NCBI GenBank assembly: GCA_902493545.1
Contig: CABUQI010000043.1
Location: forward strand, 1-9,856
Length of the DNA: 9,856 bases
Direction of reading: 5' to 3'
From: an uncultured Collinsella sp.
Lineage (GTDB): Bacteria > Actinomycetota > Coriobacteriia > Coriobacteriales > Coriobacteriaceae
Every line of letters starts with the position of its first letter. Within the stretch, counting starts at the first letter, position 1. A program made the position numbers and the translations under genes. Below the pieces are notes generated by a model, which was given only the letters and a program-made list of their open reading frames with translations, was not told the DNA's origin and made no database searches. Below are positions 1 through 5,693 of this stretch, piece after piece.

Positions 1-810
1 GCCGTCGCTGGCGATGAGCAGGTAGTTCTCCTCGCCGCCGAACTCCGCATCGCCACAGGGGACCACCCAGACATGGGCGAATACCTCGAGTGCCGTGGCA
101 GCGCAGTCGCGCAGGAACGTCACATCGCTCCCCTCGTTTGTGCTTACGATATTGGCAACGTAGACGCCACCGAAATTTAGGCTGCCCCGCACCAAACGCA
201 ACGCCTCAACCGTCGCCAGCTCGCGTACGGGCTCGGCACCGCCAAAGCAATCGCTCACGACCACGTCGTAGCGACGATGACCAACACTCGTCACGCCCAG
301 ATAAGAGCGAGCCTCAGCGGTTATCACCCGCAGGCGATCGCCCGCCGTGCACTCCAGCTCGTCCAGATAGAACCAGCGGCGCGCCAGGCGCGTAATCTCT
401 CCGTCATACTCGATGACGTCCATGCGCAAGCCCTCGTGCGACATCAGCGCGAACTTGGGATAGGCAAACCCGCCGCCACCCAGCATAAGCATGCGGTTGA
501 TACCGTGACCATAAGCATCACGCATCGCATCCTCGGACTCAAACACGTCGTCAAACGCACGATAGTACGCAAAGACGGGCTCCGCCCAACGCTCACCAAC
601 GTAACTTGCGCTTTGGTAGACGCTGCCTTGCACCAACACGCGAATCTCGTCGCCGCCCTCATCGTGCACGCGTTTCACACGCGCCAACCCATTGCGGGTT
701 CGCGCAACCTGCAGACAGGCAGCACGAACAGCGACAGCGGCCGCACCAAGCGCCGCGGCTCCCAGAGCAACGCCGGCAACGACGCCGGCAGAAACACTTG
801 GCTTGTTCAT
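1..810 (-). CDS. Spermidine-synthase-like Rossmann-fold protein, N-terminal membrane anchor, partial at left edge
   Basis: The frame is open for 270 codons from an ATG at 810 to the window edge, so the C-terminus is missing. Residues about 5-34 form an Ala/Gly/Val-rich hydrophobic segment, probably a membrane anchor. A SAM/dcSAM-binding Rossmann core follows: LMLGGGGFAYP (108-118, glycine loop), DVIEYDGEI (131-139, acidic residue ending strand 2) and YDVVVSDCFGG (181-191). This layout matches the spermidine synthase-like family (PF01564 type). The Asp of the classical GGGDGG loop is absent: the loop reads GGGGFA. Genuine aminopropyl transfer to putrescine is therefore doubtful, and a SAM-dependent methyltransferase or orphan role is possible. 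The ATG directly follows the elp3 TAG, and its ribosome-binding site lies in the last elp3 codons, so the two genes are co-transcribed and probably translationally coupled. Family call is firm; reaction and substrate unknown. Confidence 0.82.
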   Translation of the reverse strand, partial: MNKPSVSAGVVAGVALGAAALGAAAVAVRAACLQVARTRNGLARVKRVHDEGGDEIRVLVQGSVYQSASYVGERWAEPVFAYYRAFDDVFESEDAMRDAYGHGINRMLMLGGGGFAYPKFALMSHEGLRMDVIEYDGEITRLARRWFYLDELECTAGDRLRVITAEARSYLGVTSVGHRRYDVVVSDCFGGAEPVRELATVEALRLVRGSLNFGGVYVANIVSTNEGSDVTFLRDCAATALEVFAHVWVVPCGDAEFGGEENYLLIASDG

Positions 811-2718
811 CTAGAGCTCCTTTTGCAGATAGAGTCCATGGTCGCAAAAACCCAAATGGCGATAGTACTCGCGCGTACCGATTGCGCTAATCACGTTGAT
901 ACGCGTATAACCCGCATCCCGGGCAATCTCGCACGCACGCTCTACGAGCAAACGCCCCAATCCATGGTGCTGGGCTGCTTGGCCTTGATCTCCCACGCGC
1001 GCCGCCATGCCATACACGTGCACCTCGCGAATCATCGCCTCGTCCGGTGTCGTCGGCAACTCATCCGCATGCGCGGCAACAAAAGCACGATCGGGCAGAG
1101 ACAGACGCAAAAAGCCCGCGATCTTGCCCTGCGGCGTCACCCACTGCAAAAAGCGCTCGTGCGTCACCGGCGTCTCGTACGCCACTTCCTCGTCAAGGGT
1201 CAGCTCATGCAAGTCGGCGCCCGCCGTGCTAATCTCGCGATAGCGAATCTCACGCACTGTCGCGCCTTCCCCACGAGCCGACAAGCGGTTTTCAACGAGC
1301 TGACGCAGGTTGGGCTTCTTGTTGCCCACCATGATGTCGTCGGAGCTAAAGTCGCGGATCATGCGACTGATGCGGCAGAACGCCGGCGTCACCACGATGT
1401 CGTCGGCCAACACATCGAGCAGCTCTTCCTCGGTATAGGGACGCCACTCGCCGCGCTCATAGCAGCCCACCAGACGCGAGCCCTCGATGAGCGCGCACGG
1501 GTAGACCTTGACCTCGTCGGGCATAAAGGCCCCTTCGGTCATAAAGCGCTCGTAGTCGCGCTTGTCCCCCTCGGGTGTGGCGCCCAATAAGTTGAGCATA
1601 AAATGCGCATGGATCTTAAAGCCAAAGAGGCGCGCAAGCGAAAACGCCTGCTCGATCTGAGCCACCGAAATGCGACGCTCGTTGATATCGAGCAAATGCT
1701 GGTCGAGGCTCTGGATGCCCATCTGAATCTTGGTGCAGCCCAGACGACGAATGAGCGTGAGCGCCTGTGGCGTCACGGCATCGGGGCGGGTCTCGATAAC
1801 GAGCCCCACCACGCGATGCTTCGCCGTCTCGTTGATGCGCTGCTGACGCTCAAGCTCCTCCATCGTTTCCGTCTGCCACTCGGCAGCCTCGCCCCATGGC
1901 GTACCGGGGCCGTACAGACGACGCACTGCGCGGTTATAGCCACCAACGACAGCATCCACACGCCCCCGCTCGTCGGCAACGCCGCTCGCAAGCTCGGCCT
2001 CGTCGGTCGCAATGCCGGCAGCCCGATAGCGCTCGCGGCGCTCTGTTACCACCGGCGGCAGGGCATCGGCGGGAGCGTCATCGAGCAGGCGCCCTGCCTC
2101 GGCACGGCTGATGCCCGGACGCGCCAACATGGGGTTTGCCGCCACACCGGCGACGGCATCGTCATTGAGCGCACGGAAAAGCTCCGACATAAACCACGTC
2201 TGATACCCTTGCGGATAGTCGCTCCAGGTACCGCCGAGCACAATGAGCTCTATCTTGTCGGTCGCATGTCCCATCTGCGAAAGCGCGGTCAGACGAGCGC
2301 TCACCTGCAGATACGGGTCGAAGCAGTTTTGCTCCGCACGGGCGCACGCCGGCTCGGCGTGCAGATAGCTTTTGGGCATGCGCAGATCGTTGGGGCAAAA
2401 CAGGCAATCGCCCGAGCATGGCCAGGGCTTGGTAATGACGGTAATGGTCGCCACGCCCGAGGCCGTTCGGCGCGGCTTCATACGCAGGACCTGCAGCAGT
2501 TGACGCTCCAGATCGGAATCGACATTCCACGCAGCCCACCGAACCGGCTCCTCACGTTTAACCCGCTGGTAGAACGGCAGCAGACGGCGCTTGGCCAAAT
2601 CGCGTTTGTCGGCACCCTCACGGCGCGCCTCGGCATGTATCAGTTTGACGAGCGCTTTGTCGTCCACGGTCTCGCCGCGACGCAGAGCCTCGAGTATGTT
2701 CAAGATAATCTGTTCCAT
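811..2718 (-). CDS. elp3: Elp3 family tRNA uridine-34 carboxymethyl-modifying enzyme (radical SAM + GNAT)
   Basis: 635 residues. Elp3 uses a radical-SAM 4Fe-4S centre and acetyl-CoA to install a carboxymethyl group on C5 of wobble uridine (cm5U34) in tRNA; bacterial and archaeal Elp3 act without the other Elongator subunits. The basic N-terminus (about 30-60) probably helps bind tRNA. The cluster cysteines are C101, C105 and C108 (CSGDCLFC), followed by the family signatures ELIVLGGTWSDYP (157-169), GLVIETRPDAV (305-315), IQMGIQSLD (331-339) and KVYPCALIEGS (404-414). The C-terminal GNAT domain shows REVHVYG (564-570), the acetyl-CoA loop QHHGLG (583-588) and GTREYYRHLGF (614-624). About 75 extra residues (about 195-270) separate the GYQTWF and IETRPD blocks compared with human ELP3 as I recall it. 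There is no ribosome-binding site before the ATG; a -10 box 6 bases upstream suggests a leaderless mRNA. It is first in an operon with the spermidine-synthase-like gene. Family assignment very secure; exact tRNA product not provable here. Confidence 0.95.
   Translation of the reverse strand: MEQIILNILEALRRGETVDDKALVKLIHAEARREGADKRDLAKRRLLPFYQRVKREEPVRWAAWNVDSDLERQLLQVLRMKPRRTASGVATITVITKPWPCSGDCLFCPNDLRMPKSYLHAEPACARAEQNCFDPYLQVSARLTALSQMGHATDKIELIVLGGTWSDYPQGYQTWFMSELFRALNDDAVAGVAANPMLARPGISRAEAGRLLDDAPADALPPVVTERRERYRAAGIATDEAELASGVADERGRVDAVVGGYNRAVRRLYGPGTPWGEAAEWQTETMEELERQQRINETAKHRVVGLVIETRPDAVTPQALTLIRRLGCTKIQMGIQSLDQHLLDINERRISVAQIEQAFSLARLFGFKIHAHFMLNLLGATPEGDKRDYERFMTEGAFMPDEVKVYPCALIEGSRLVGCYERGEWRPYTEEELLDVLADDIVVTPAFCRISRMIRDFSSDDIMVGNKKPNLRQLVENRLSARGEGATVREIRYREISTAGADLHELTLDEEVAYETPVTHERFLQWVTPQGKIAGFLRLSLPDRAFVAAHADELPTTPDEAMIREVHVYGMAARVGDQGQAAQHHGLGRLLVERACEIARDAGYTRINVISAIGTREYYRHLGFCDHGLYLQKEL
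817..824 (-). promoter_or_regulatory. Ribosome-binding site of the spermidine-synthase-like gene, inside elp3
   Basis: Read on the minus strand, AAAAGGAG lies 6 bases before the ATG at 810. It is made from the codons of the last Elp3 residues (QKEL), followed by TAG and then immediately ATG. This fixes the downstream start and implies coupling of the two genes. Confidence 0.75.
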
Positions 2719-2724
2719 GTCCCC

Positions 2725-2730
2725 ATTGTA
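2725..2730 (-). promoter_or_regulatory. Candidate -10 box of elp3, implying a leaderless transcript
   Basis: TACAAT on the minus strand ends 6 bases before the elp3 ATG, so transcription would start at or next to the A of the ATG. No Shine-Dalgarno sequence is correctly placed (GGGGA is one base from the ATG). No good -35 box is visible: the expected position falls inside the adjacent terminator hairpin. Leaderless genes with a close TANNNT box are common in actinomycetes. Confidence 0.5.
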
Positions 2731-2769
2731 AAGGCAAAGGCGCCGAAGCCCGTCACGGCTCCGGCGCCT
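2731..2769 (-). terminator. Rho-independent terminator of the regulator/DUF4097 operon
   Basis: The arms AGGCGCCG (2738-2745) and CGGCGCCT (2762-2769) pair perfectly. Inner arms AGCC/GGCT (2747-2750/2757-2760) extend the stem past one A-C mismatch, leaving a 6-base loop. On the minus strand the stem is followed by an interrupted T-tract (TTTGCCTTT). It lies 47 bases beyond the DUF4097 stop and just ahead of the elp3 -10 box, so it probably separates the two units, with possible read-through because the T-tract is imperfect. Confidence 0.65.
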
Positions 2770-2815
2770 CCATCAAAGAGCATGCCTATATGTACCGATC
2801 TCCGAAAACCGCATG

Positions 2816-3715
2816 TCACTCCGGATCAAACGACATGTCGCCCGAACCGACCTCAAAACGATACGTAGCAGACTTATCGCCGTTATCGAATTCAAGATTC
2901 AAAATGGTCTCGCCGTCGTAGCCAAGCGGGAGGAAATCGCTCTCAAAGTCGCCGCTGCCCAAGGTGAGGCTCGCCTTAAAGCCCGTCGAGTTCGGAACCG
3001 TCATCTCCACATCGCCCGAGCCCACACTCACGTCCATCGACTTCGCGGGGGCCTGGTAGAGCTCGAACGTCACATCGCCCGAACCGACCTCGGCATTCAG
3101 GGTATCGGTCACGGTGCCCGTAAACTCAACGTCTCCAGAGTCCAAAGTCAGGTTGAGGTCATGACACGCAATGCCCGCGACCGTCAGGTCACCCGATCCT
3201 ACATTCGCTGTAATGCCCACCATGTTATCGGCAACTTCGCGCGGCAGTTCGACGGTAACCGTGCGGTCAATGGCGCGCTCGTCATCGCAATCGAACTGGC
3301 GAATCTTGAGCGTAGAGCCCTTGATTTCGGCCAGGTTCTGGGTTGCCGCATCGAAGGCAACGGTCCCCGTTGCCACGCGACCGCTTTCAATTACGCGCAC
3401 TGGCCCGCTGGAGACGTGTTTGACCTCGACCGTGCCCGACGTCACGTCCAAGTCAAGCGATGTGAACGCGTCGGCATCAAAGGTTTCGCTCGAAAGCTGC
3501 TGAGGCCGAGCGGAATAGTTACCGCCATCCAAAAGATCGTCCTCGTCAACCGCATCGTCCATACCAGAGAAGCCGGATACAACATCGTCGAGATCCCACG
3601 GACCATCAAAATGAATCAATGTCCGCGAAATGCCAAAGACAAGCCCGATGATGAGCACGAACGCTCCGATGCCAACGCCCAAGCGCACCTTGGATTCATG
3701 CGAAAGCTTCATCAT
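2816..3715 (-). CDS. DUF4097-family membrane-anchored beta-repeat protein
   Basis: 299 residues. A short basic N-terminus leads into one transmembrane helix (about 12-30, VGIGAFVLIIGLVFGI), placing the rest outside the cytoplasm. An acidic linker (about 38-65) precedes a repetitive beta-rich domain with GSGD-type turns at 173, 192 (DSGD), 211, 232, 253 and 290, plus NGD at 278, mostly 19-21 residues apart. Each turn is followed by alternating hydrophobic residues, as in the beta-helical DUF4097/DUF2807 putative adhesin families. The start overlaps the upstream regulator stop (ATGATGA; ATG at 3715 or the next ATG at 3712), so translation is coupled. The molecular role of the family is not established; pairing with a membrane-bound XRE regulator suggests envelope sensing or stress response, which is inference. 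Terminated at the hairpin near 2738-2769. Confidence 0.85.
   Translation of the reverse strand: MMKLSHESKVRLGVGIGAFVLIIGLVFGISRTLIHFDGPWDLDDVVSGFSGMDDAVDEDDLLDGGNYSARPQQLSSETFDADAFTSLDLDVTSGTVEVKHVSSGPVRVIESGRVATGTVAFDAATQNLAEIKGSTLKIRQFDCDDERAIDRTVTVELPREVADNMVGITANVGSGDLTVAGIACHDLNLTLDSGDVEFTGTVTDTLNAEVGSGDVTFELYQAPAKSMDVSVGSGDVEMTVPNSTGFKASLTLGSGDFESDFLPLGYDGETILNLEFDNGDKSATYRFEVGSGDMSFDPE
2838..3091. repeat. Two identical 17-bp direct repeats within the DUF4097 gene
   Basis: The sequence TCGCCCGAACCGACCTC occurs identically at 2838-2854 and 3075-3091. It encodes the EVGSGD turn of two beta repeats. Other copies of the turn differ more at DNA level. The repeat could support slippage or recombination that changes repeat number in frame (237 bp apart, a multiple of 3). 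Confidence 0.8.
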
Positions 3716-4434
3716 TCATCACTCTCTTTGGCAATCGGCTCAGCGGTAGTCGCGGTAGCCACGTCAGCATCAGATTCCGCAGAAGTATCCTTCCCCTGGG
3801 CCTTGACCGCCACCGACGCCGAACCAACCTGAATATCCCCGCGCGCCCAATCGCCATCGAGCGCACGCGCCACCCAGTGATAGATGGGAATCGTAAAGAA
3901 GATCAGTGCGGCAAAGGGGCCGGCACCAAACAGGAACATCAGCAAAAAGAACAGCAGCCAGCACACGGCCCAATACGGGAACGACTGGAACGGGCCCTTC
4001 ACCGGAGTCGAGCCAACTGCGCTGCCACTCGTCGCCTGCGCCGTAGCGGCATTGGCGGCCTGCGCACTCCAGCTTGCCGCTTGCGCCGCCTTGGCGGCGG
4101 CGTCACTCGCCTGTGTTGCCGCCTCGGTAGCGCGCGCCGCCGCCTCATGGGTGCGAGCACGCTCTGCTGCCTCGGCCTCGCGCTGACGAGCGCGGTCCTC
4201 GTTCTCAAACTCGATATCGTCCTCGATCTCATCGCTCGGATTGAGCAGCTCGTCCAAGCTCACGCCATAGAGCTTGGCGAGCGAGATCAGGTTCTCGGTA
4301 TCGGGCGAGCTCTCCGCGCGCTCCCATTTACTGACTGCTTGGCGCGACAGTCCCAGCTTTCGTGCCAGCCCTTCTTGGCTAAAGCCTTTGCTTCGGCGAA
4401 GGTCGGCGAGCCGCTGCGCAGTTTCTACATTCAT
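3712..4434 (-). CDS. XRE-family transcriptional regulator with Ala-rich helix and two C-terminal transmembrane segments
   Basis: 240 residues from the ATG at 4434, chosen because AGGAGG stands just upstream; an in-frame ATG at 4605 has no such site and would add an atypical tail. Residues 5-62 are a Cro/C1-type helix-turn-helix (AQRLADLRRSKGFSQEGLA, then LSRQAVSKWE at 29-38), typical of regulators that bind short palindromes. Residues about 68-85 are acidic, and 86-135 are a long Ala-rich, probably coiled or extended helical region. Residues about 153-188 hold two hydrophobic segments (WAVCWLLFFLLMFLFG and FAALIFFTIPIYHWV), so the protein should be membrane-tethered with the DNA-binding domain in the cytoplasm. 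A polar tail (200-240) follows. Its stop overlaps the DUF4097 start by 4 bases, indicating a functional pair. Likely autoregulated; palindromes lie upstream at 4484-4493 and 4557-4569. The signal sensed is unknown. Confidence 0.88.
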   Translation of the reverse strand: MNVETAQRLADLRRSKGFSQEGLARKLGLSRQAVSKWERAESSPDTENLISLAKLYGVSLDELLNPSDEIEDDIEFENEDRARQREAEAAERARTHEAAARATEAATQASDAAAKAAQAASWSAQAANAATAQATSGSAVGSTPVKGPFQSFPYWAVCWLLFFLLMFLFGAGPFAALIFFTIPIYHWVARALDGDWARGDIQVGSASVAVKAQGKDTSAESDADVATATTAEPIAKESDE

Positions 4435-4438
4435 GGTT

Positions 4439-4444
4439 CCTCCT
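4439..4444 (-). promoter_or_regulatory. Shine-Dalgarno sequence fixing the regulator start
   Basis: A perfect AGGAGG on the minus strand, 4 bases before the ATG at 4434. It decides this start over the in-frame ATG at 4605, which would extend the frame through the intergenic region. Confidence 0.85.
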
Positions 4445-4452
4445 ATGTGATG

Positions 4453-4480
4453 CCGGCCGTGCCGCCGGACCGTTTTTGTT
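4453..4480 (+). other. Small hairpin plus T-run in the regulator 5' leader
   Basis: CCGGC (4453-4457) and GCCGG (4464-4468) form a 5-bp GC stem with a 6-base loop, followed on the plus strand by ACCG and TTTTTGTT. On the plus strand it resembles a weak terminator that would stop antisense transcription leaving the regulator gene. On the minus strand it is a hairpin in the mRNA leader just ahead of the ribosome-binding site. Function uncertain. Confidence 0.3.
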
Positions 4481-4483
4481 CTT

Positions 4484-4493
4484 AAGGCGCCTT
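4484..4493. promoter_or_regulatory. 10-bp perfect palindrome, possible operator
   Basis: AAGGCGCCTT is a perfect palindrome 50 bases upstream of the regulator start codon. XRE-family proteins typically bind such short dyads, so autoregulation is plausible, but a 10-bp GC-rich palindrome can also arise by chance. Confidence 0.3.
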
Positions 4494-4552
4494 GCACAGT
4501 TAAAAATCTATCCGCCACCGCCAAAAGCATGCCACCTATTCTAGTGAGATTT

Positions 4553-4581
4553 TTGACAACCGGCGGTTGCGGGTGCATATG
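4553..4581 (+). promoter_or_regulatory. Candidate promoter with embedded 13-bp palindrome in the divergent intergenic region
   Basis: A consensus TTGACA (4553-4558) is followed after 17 bases by CATATG (4576-4581), a weak -10. Within the spacer lies the dyad CAACCGGCGGTTG (4557-4569; 6-base arms, 1-base centre), a position where a bound repressor would block RNA polymerase. This would transcribe the Trm9-like gene. On the opposite strand a TAGAAT box (4538-4543) is the best -10 I can find for the regulator, without a convincing -35. Confidence 0.35.
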
Positions 4582-4625
4582 AGCTGCGGAAATGTGTCCA
4601 AACAAAGCAATGACCCGTAGCTTGG

Positions 4626-4655
4626 TTGTCCCCGTTGCGGCGTTAACGGTAGTAT
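4626..4655 (+). promoter_or_regulatory. Candidate promoter for the Trm9-like methyltransferase gene
   Basis: TTGTCC (4626-4631), 18-base spacer, TAGTAT (4650-4655). Each box matches 4 of 6 consensus bases. Transcription would start near 4662, giving a leader of about 40 bases before the GTG at 4702 and excluding the in-frame ATG at 4654, consistent with the chosen start. Position and spacing are reasonable, but the match is moderate. Confidence 0.4.
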
Positions 4656-4684
4656 GGTCGTATTGTTAATTCCGCACCGCCAAC

Positions 4685-4690
4685 GGAGGG
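4685..4690 (+). promoter_or_regulatory. Shine-Dalgarno sequence deciding a GTG start
   Basis: GGAGGG ends 11 bases before the GTG at 4702. The spacing is somewhat long, but it is the only good site here. The alternative in-frame ATG at 4654 has none and would encode a poorly conserved-looking leader (MVVLLIPHRQRREFRA). Confidence 0.6.
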
Positions 4691-4701
4691 AGTTCCGCGC
4701 C

Positions 4702-5574
4702 GTGAACCGCGATTTCGCCTCATCGCTCATCCAGCTCAACAACACGTTCTATCGCGAGCACTCCGCCTCCTTCTCCGATACGCGCCAGGCCCCGTGGCCC
4801 GGCTGGGTGCGCACCATGGACATCGCGCTCGGGCAGCTCGACGTCGCCACGATCGAGCATCCCGTCCGCGTCTTTGATCTTGCCTGCGGCAATATGCGAT
4901 TCGAGAATTTTGCCGCCGGCGGCGCACTTGCCGCCAAGGGCGTCGACGGCGCAAACCCCTCGGCAGATGCCAGCTGCCCGTTTGAGTTCTATGGTGTCGA
5001 CTCGTGTCAAGATTTGGCTATCGATGCACATGGCCACGCCCTGCGCATTCCCAACCTGCACTTCCAGGAGCTCGACGTGCTCGACGCCCTCATGAAGCTC
5101 AACCCCGCCGAGACGCCCGACGTGCTTTTCGACGCCCCGCTCGCCGACATCTCGGTCTGCTTTGGCTTTATGCACCACGTGCCGTCGTGCGAGTACCGCG
5201 TACGCGTACTCGACGCCCTGGTGCGGCAGACGCGCCCGGGCGGCATCATCGCCATCAGCTTTTGGGAGTTTATGAACGACGAGCGCATGGCGCGCAAGGC
5301 CGTTCGAGCCGAAGCCCGCGCCGAGCTCACCCCGCCGTTTGAGGGTTACGATTCCGCACAGTTTGAAGCCGGCGACCACCTCATCGGCTGGCAAAACGAC
5401 CGCCACGCCTACCGCTATTGCCATCACTTTGACGATCAGCAGATCACCGACCTGGTGCGCGGCGTCCGTACGTTCTACAAGAGCGGCGAGGTCCCCGTGC
5501 GCGAGCTTGAGCGCTTCCATGCCGACGGTCGCAGCGGCGAGCTCAATCGCTATGTGATTCTCAAGCGCCTGTAG
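4702..5574 (+). CDS. Class I SAM methyltransferase resembling Trm9/ALKBH8 methyltransferase domain
   Basis: 290 residues from the GTG at 4702 (start chosen by GGAGGG upstream). The SAM fold is clear: VFDLACGNMRF (57-67, motif I), FYGVDSCQDL (96-105, with acidic D100), ADISVCFGFMHHV (148-160) and RQTRPGGIIAISFW (175-188). Three features point specifically to the Trm9/ALKBH8-MT family: the N-terminal block FYREHSASFSDTRQAPWP (16-33), equivalent to the eukaryotic HFSxTRxxPWP; the HH after motif IV (158-159) with RPGG; and the C-terminal GDHLIGW (224-230) followed by YRYCHHF (237-243), equivalent to the VPWH and RYYHxF blocks. Eukaryotic Trm9 with Trm112 methyl-esterifies cm5U34 of tRNA, the Elp3 product, and elp3 lies 2 kb away. 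Residues about 68-95 are a longer loop than in the eukaryotic proteins. No Trm112-like gene is in the window. trmB-like follows 119 bp downstream. SAM methyltransferase nearly certain; Trm9-like identity probable; substrate inferred. Confidence 0.85.
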   Translation: MNRDFASSLIQLNNTFYREHSASFSDTRQAPWPGWVRTMDIALGQLDVATIEHPVRVFDLACGNMRFENFAAGGALAAKGVDGANPSADASCPFEFYGVDSCQDLAIDAHGHALRIPNLHFQELDVLDALMKLNPAETPDVLFDAPLADISVCFGFMHHVPSCEYRVRVLDALVRQTRPGGIIAISFWEFMNDERMARKAVRAEARAELTPPFEGYDSAQFEAGDHLIGWQNDRHAYRYCHHFDDQQITDLVRGVRTFYKSGEVPVRELERFHADGRSGELNRYVILKRL

Positions 5575-5649
5575 GCACCGACGACTCGCCGTCGAGCCGC
5601 ACAGCGTCTTTCGGGCAAACTATGCCTACCCTTTTTTCAACCCATTGAC

Positions 5650-5671
5650 GGAACGCGCAGCTATGCGTTCC
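5650..5671. other. 7-bp inverted repeat between the two methyltransferase genes
   Basis: GGAACGC (5650-5656) and GCGTTCC (5665-5671) are perfect inverted repeats around an 8-base centre, 23 bases before the trmB-like ATG. They overlap a TTGACG (5645-5650) that could be a -35 box; the nearest -10-like box, CATACT (5671-5676), has an over-long 20-base spacer. There is no T-run, so it is not an intrinsic terminator. Possible operator or mRNA leader hairpin. Confidence 0.3.
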
Positions 5672-5693
5672 ATACTTATGACCAAGGAGCCTC

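Noticed and set aside
1..810. Calling this gene speE (true spermidine synthase)
   Set aside because: The GGGDGG aspartate is missing, an N-terminal membrane anchor is present, and the C-terminus is outside the window; only a spermidine-synthase-like fold is supported.
277..1590. Long plus-strand open frame of 437 codons
   Set aside because: It lies antisense to elp3 and the spermidine-synthase-like gene, both of which have clear family motifs. High GC content produces such shadow frames; its protein resembles nothing and it lacks a ribosome-binding site.
1603..2868. Second long plus-strand open frame of 421 codons
   Set aside because: Antisense to elp3, crossing its start, the terminator and the DUF4097 3' end. 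No recognisable protein features.
2813..3832. Plus-strand open frame of 339 codons
   Set aside because: Antisense to the DUF4097 gene, whose transmembrane helix and GSGD repeats show which strand codes.
4435..4605. N-terminal extension of the XRE regulator to the ATG at 4605
   Set aside because: A perfect AGGAGG precedes the ATG at 4434, the HTH domain begins right there, and the extension has no regulator-like sequence.
4654..4701. ATG start at 4654 for the Trm9-like gene
   Set aside because: No ribosome-binding site; it overlaps a candidate -10 box, and the added residues do not look like family sequence.
4720..5520. Minus-strand open frame of 266 codons
   Set aside because: Antisense to the Trm9-like gene, which carries clear SAM methyltransferase motifs.
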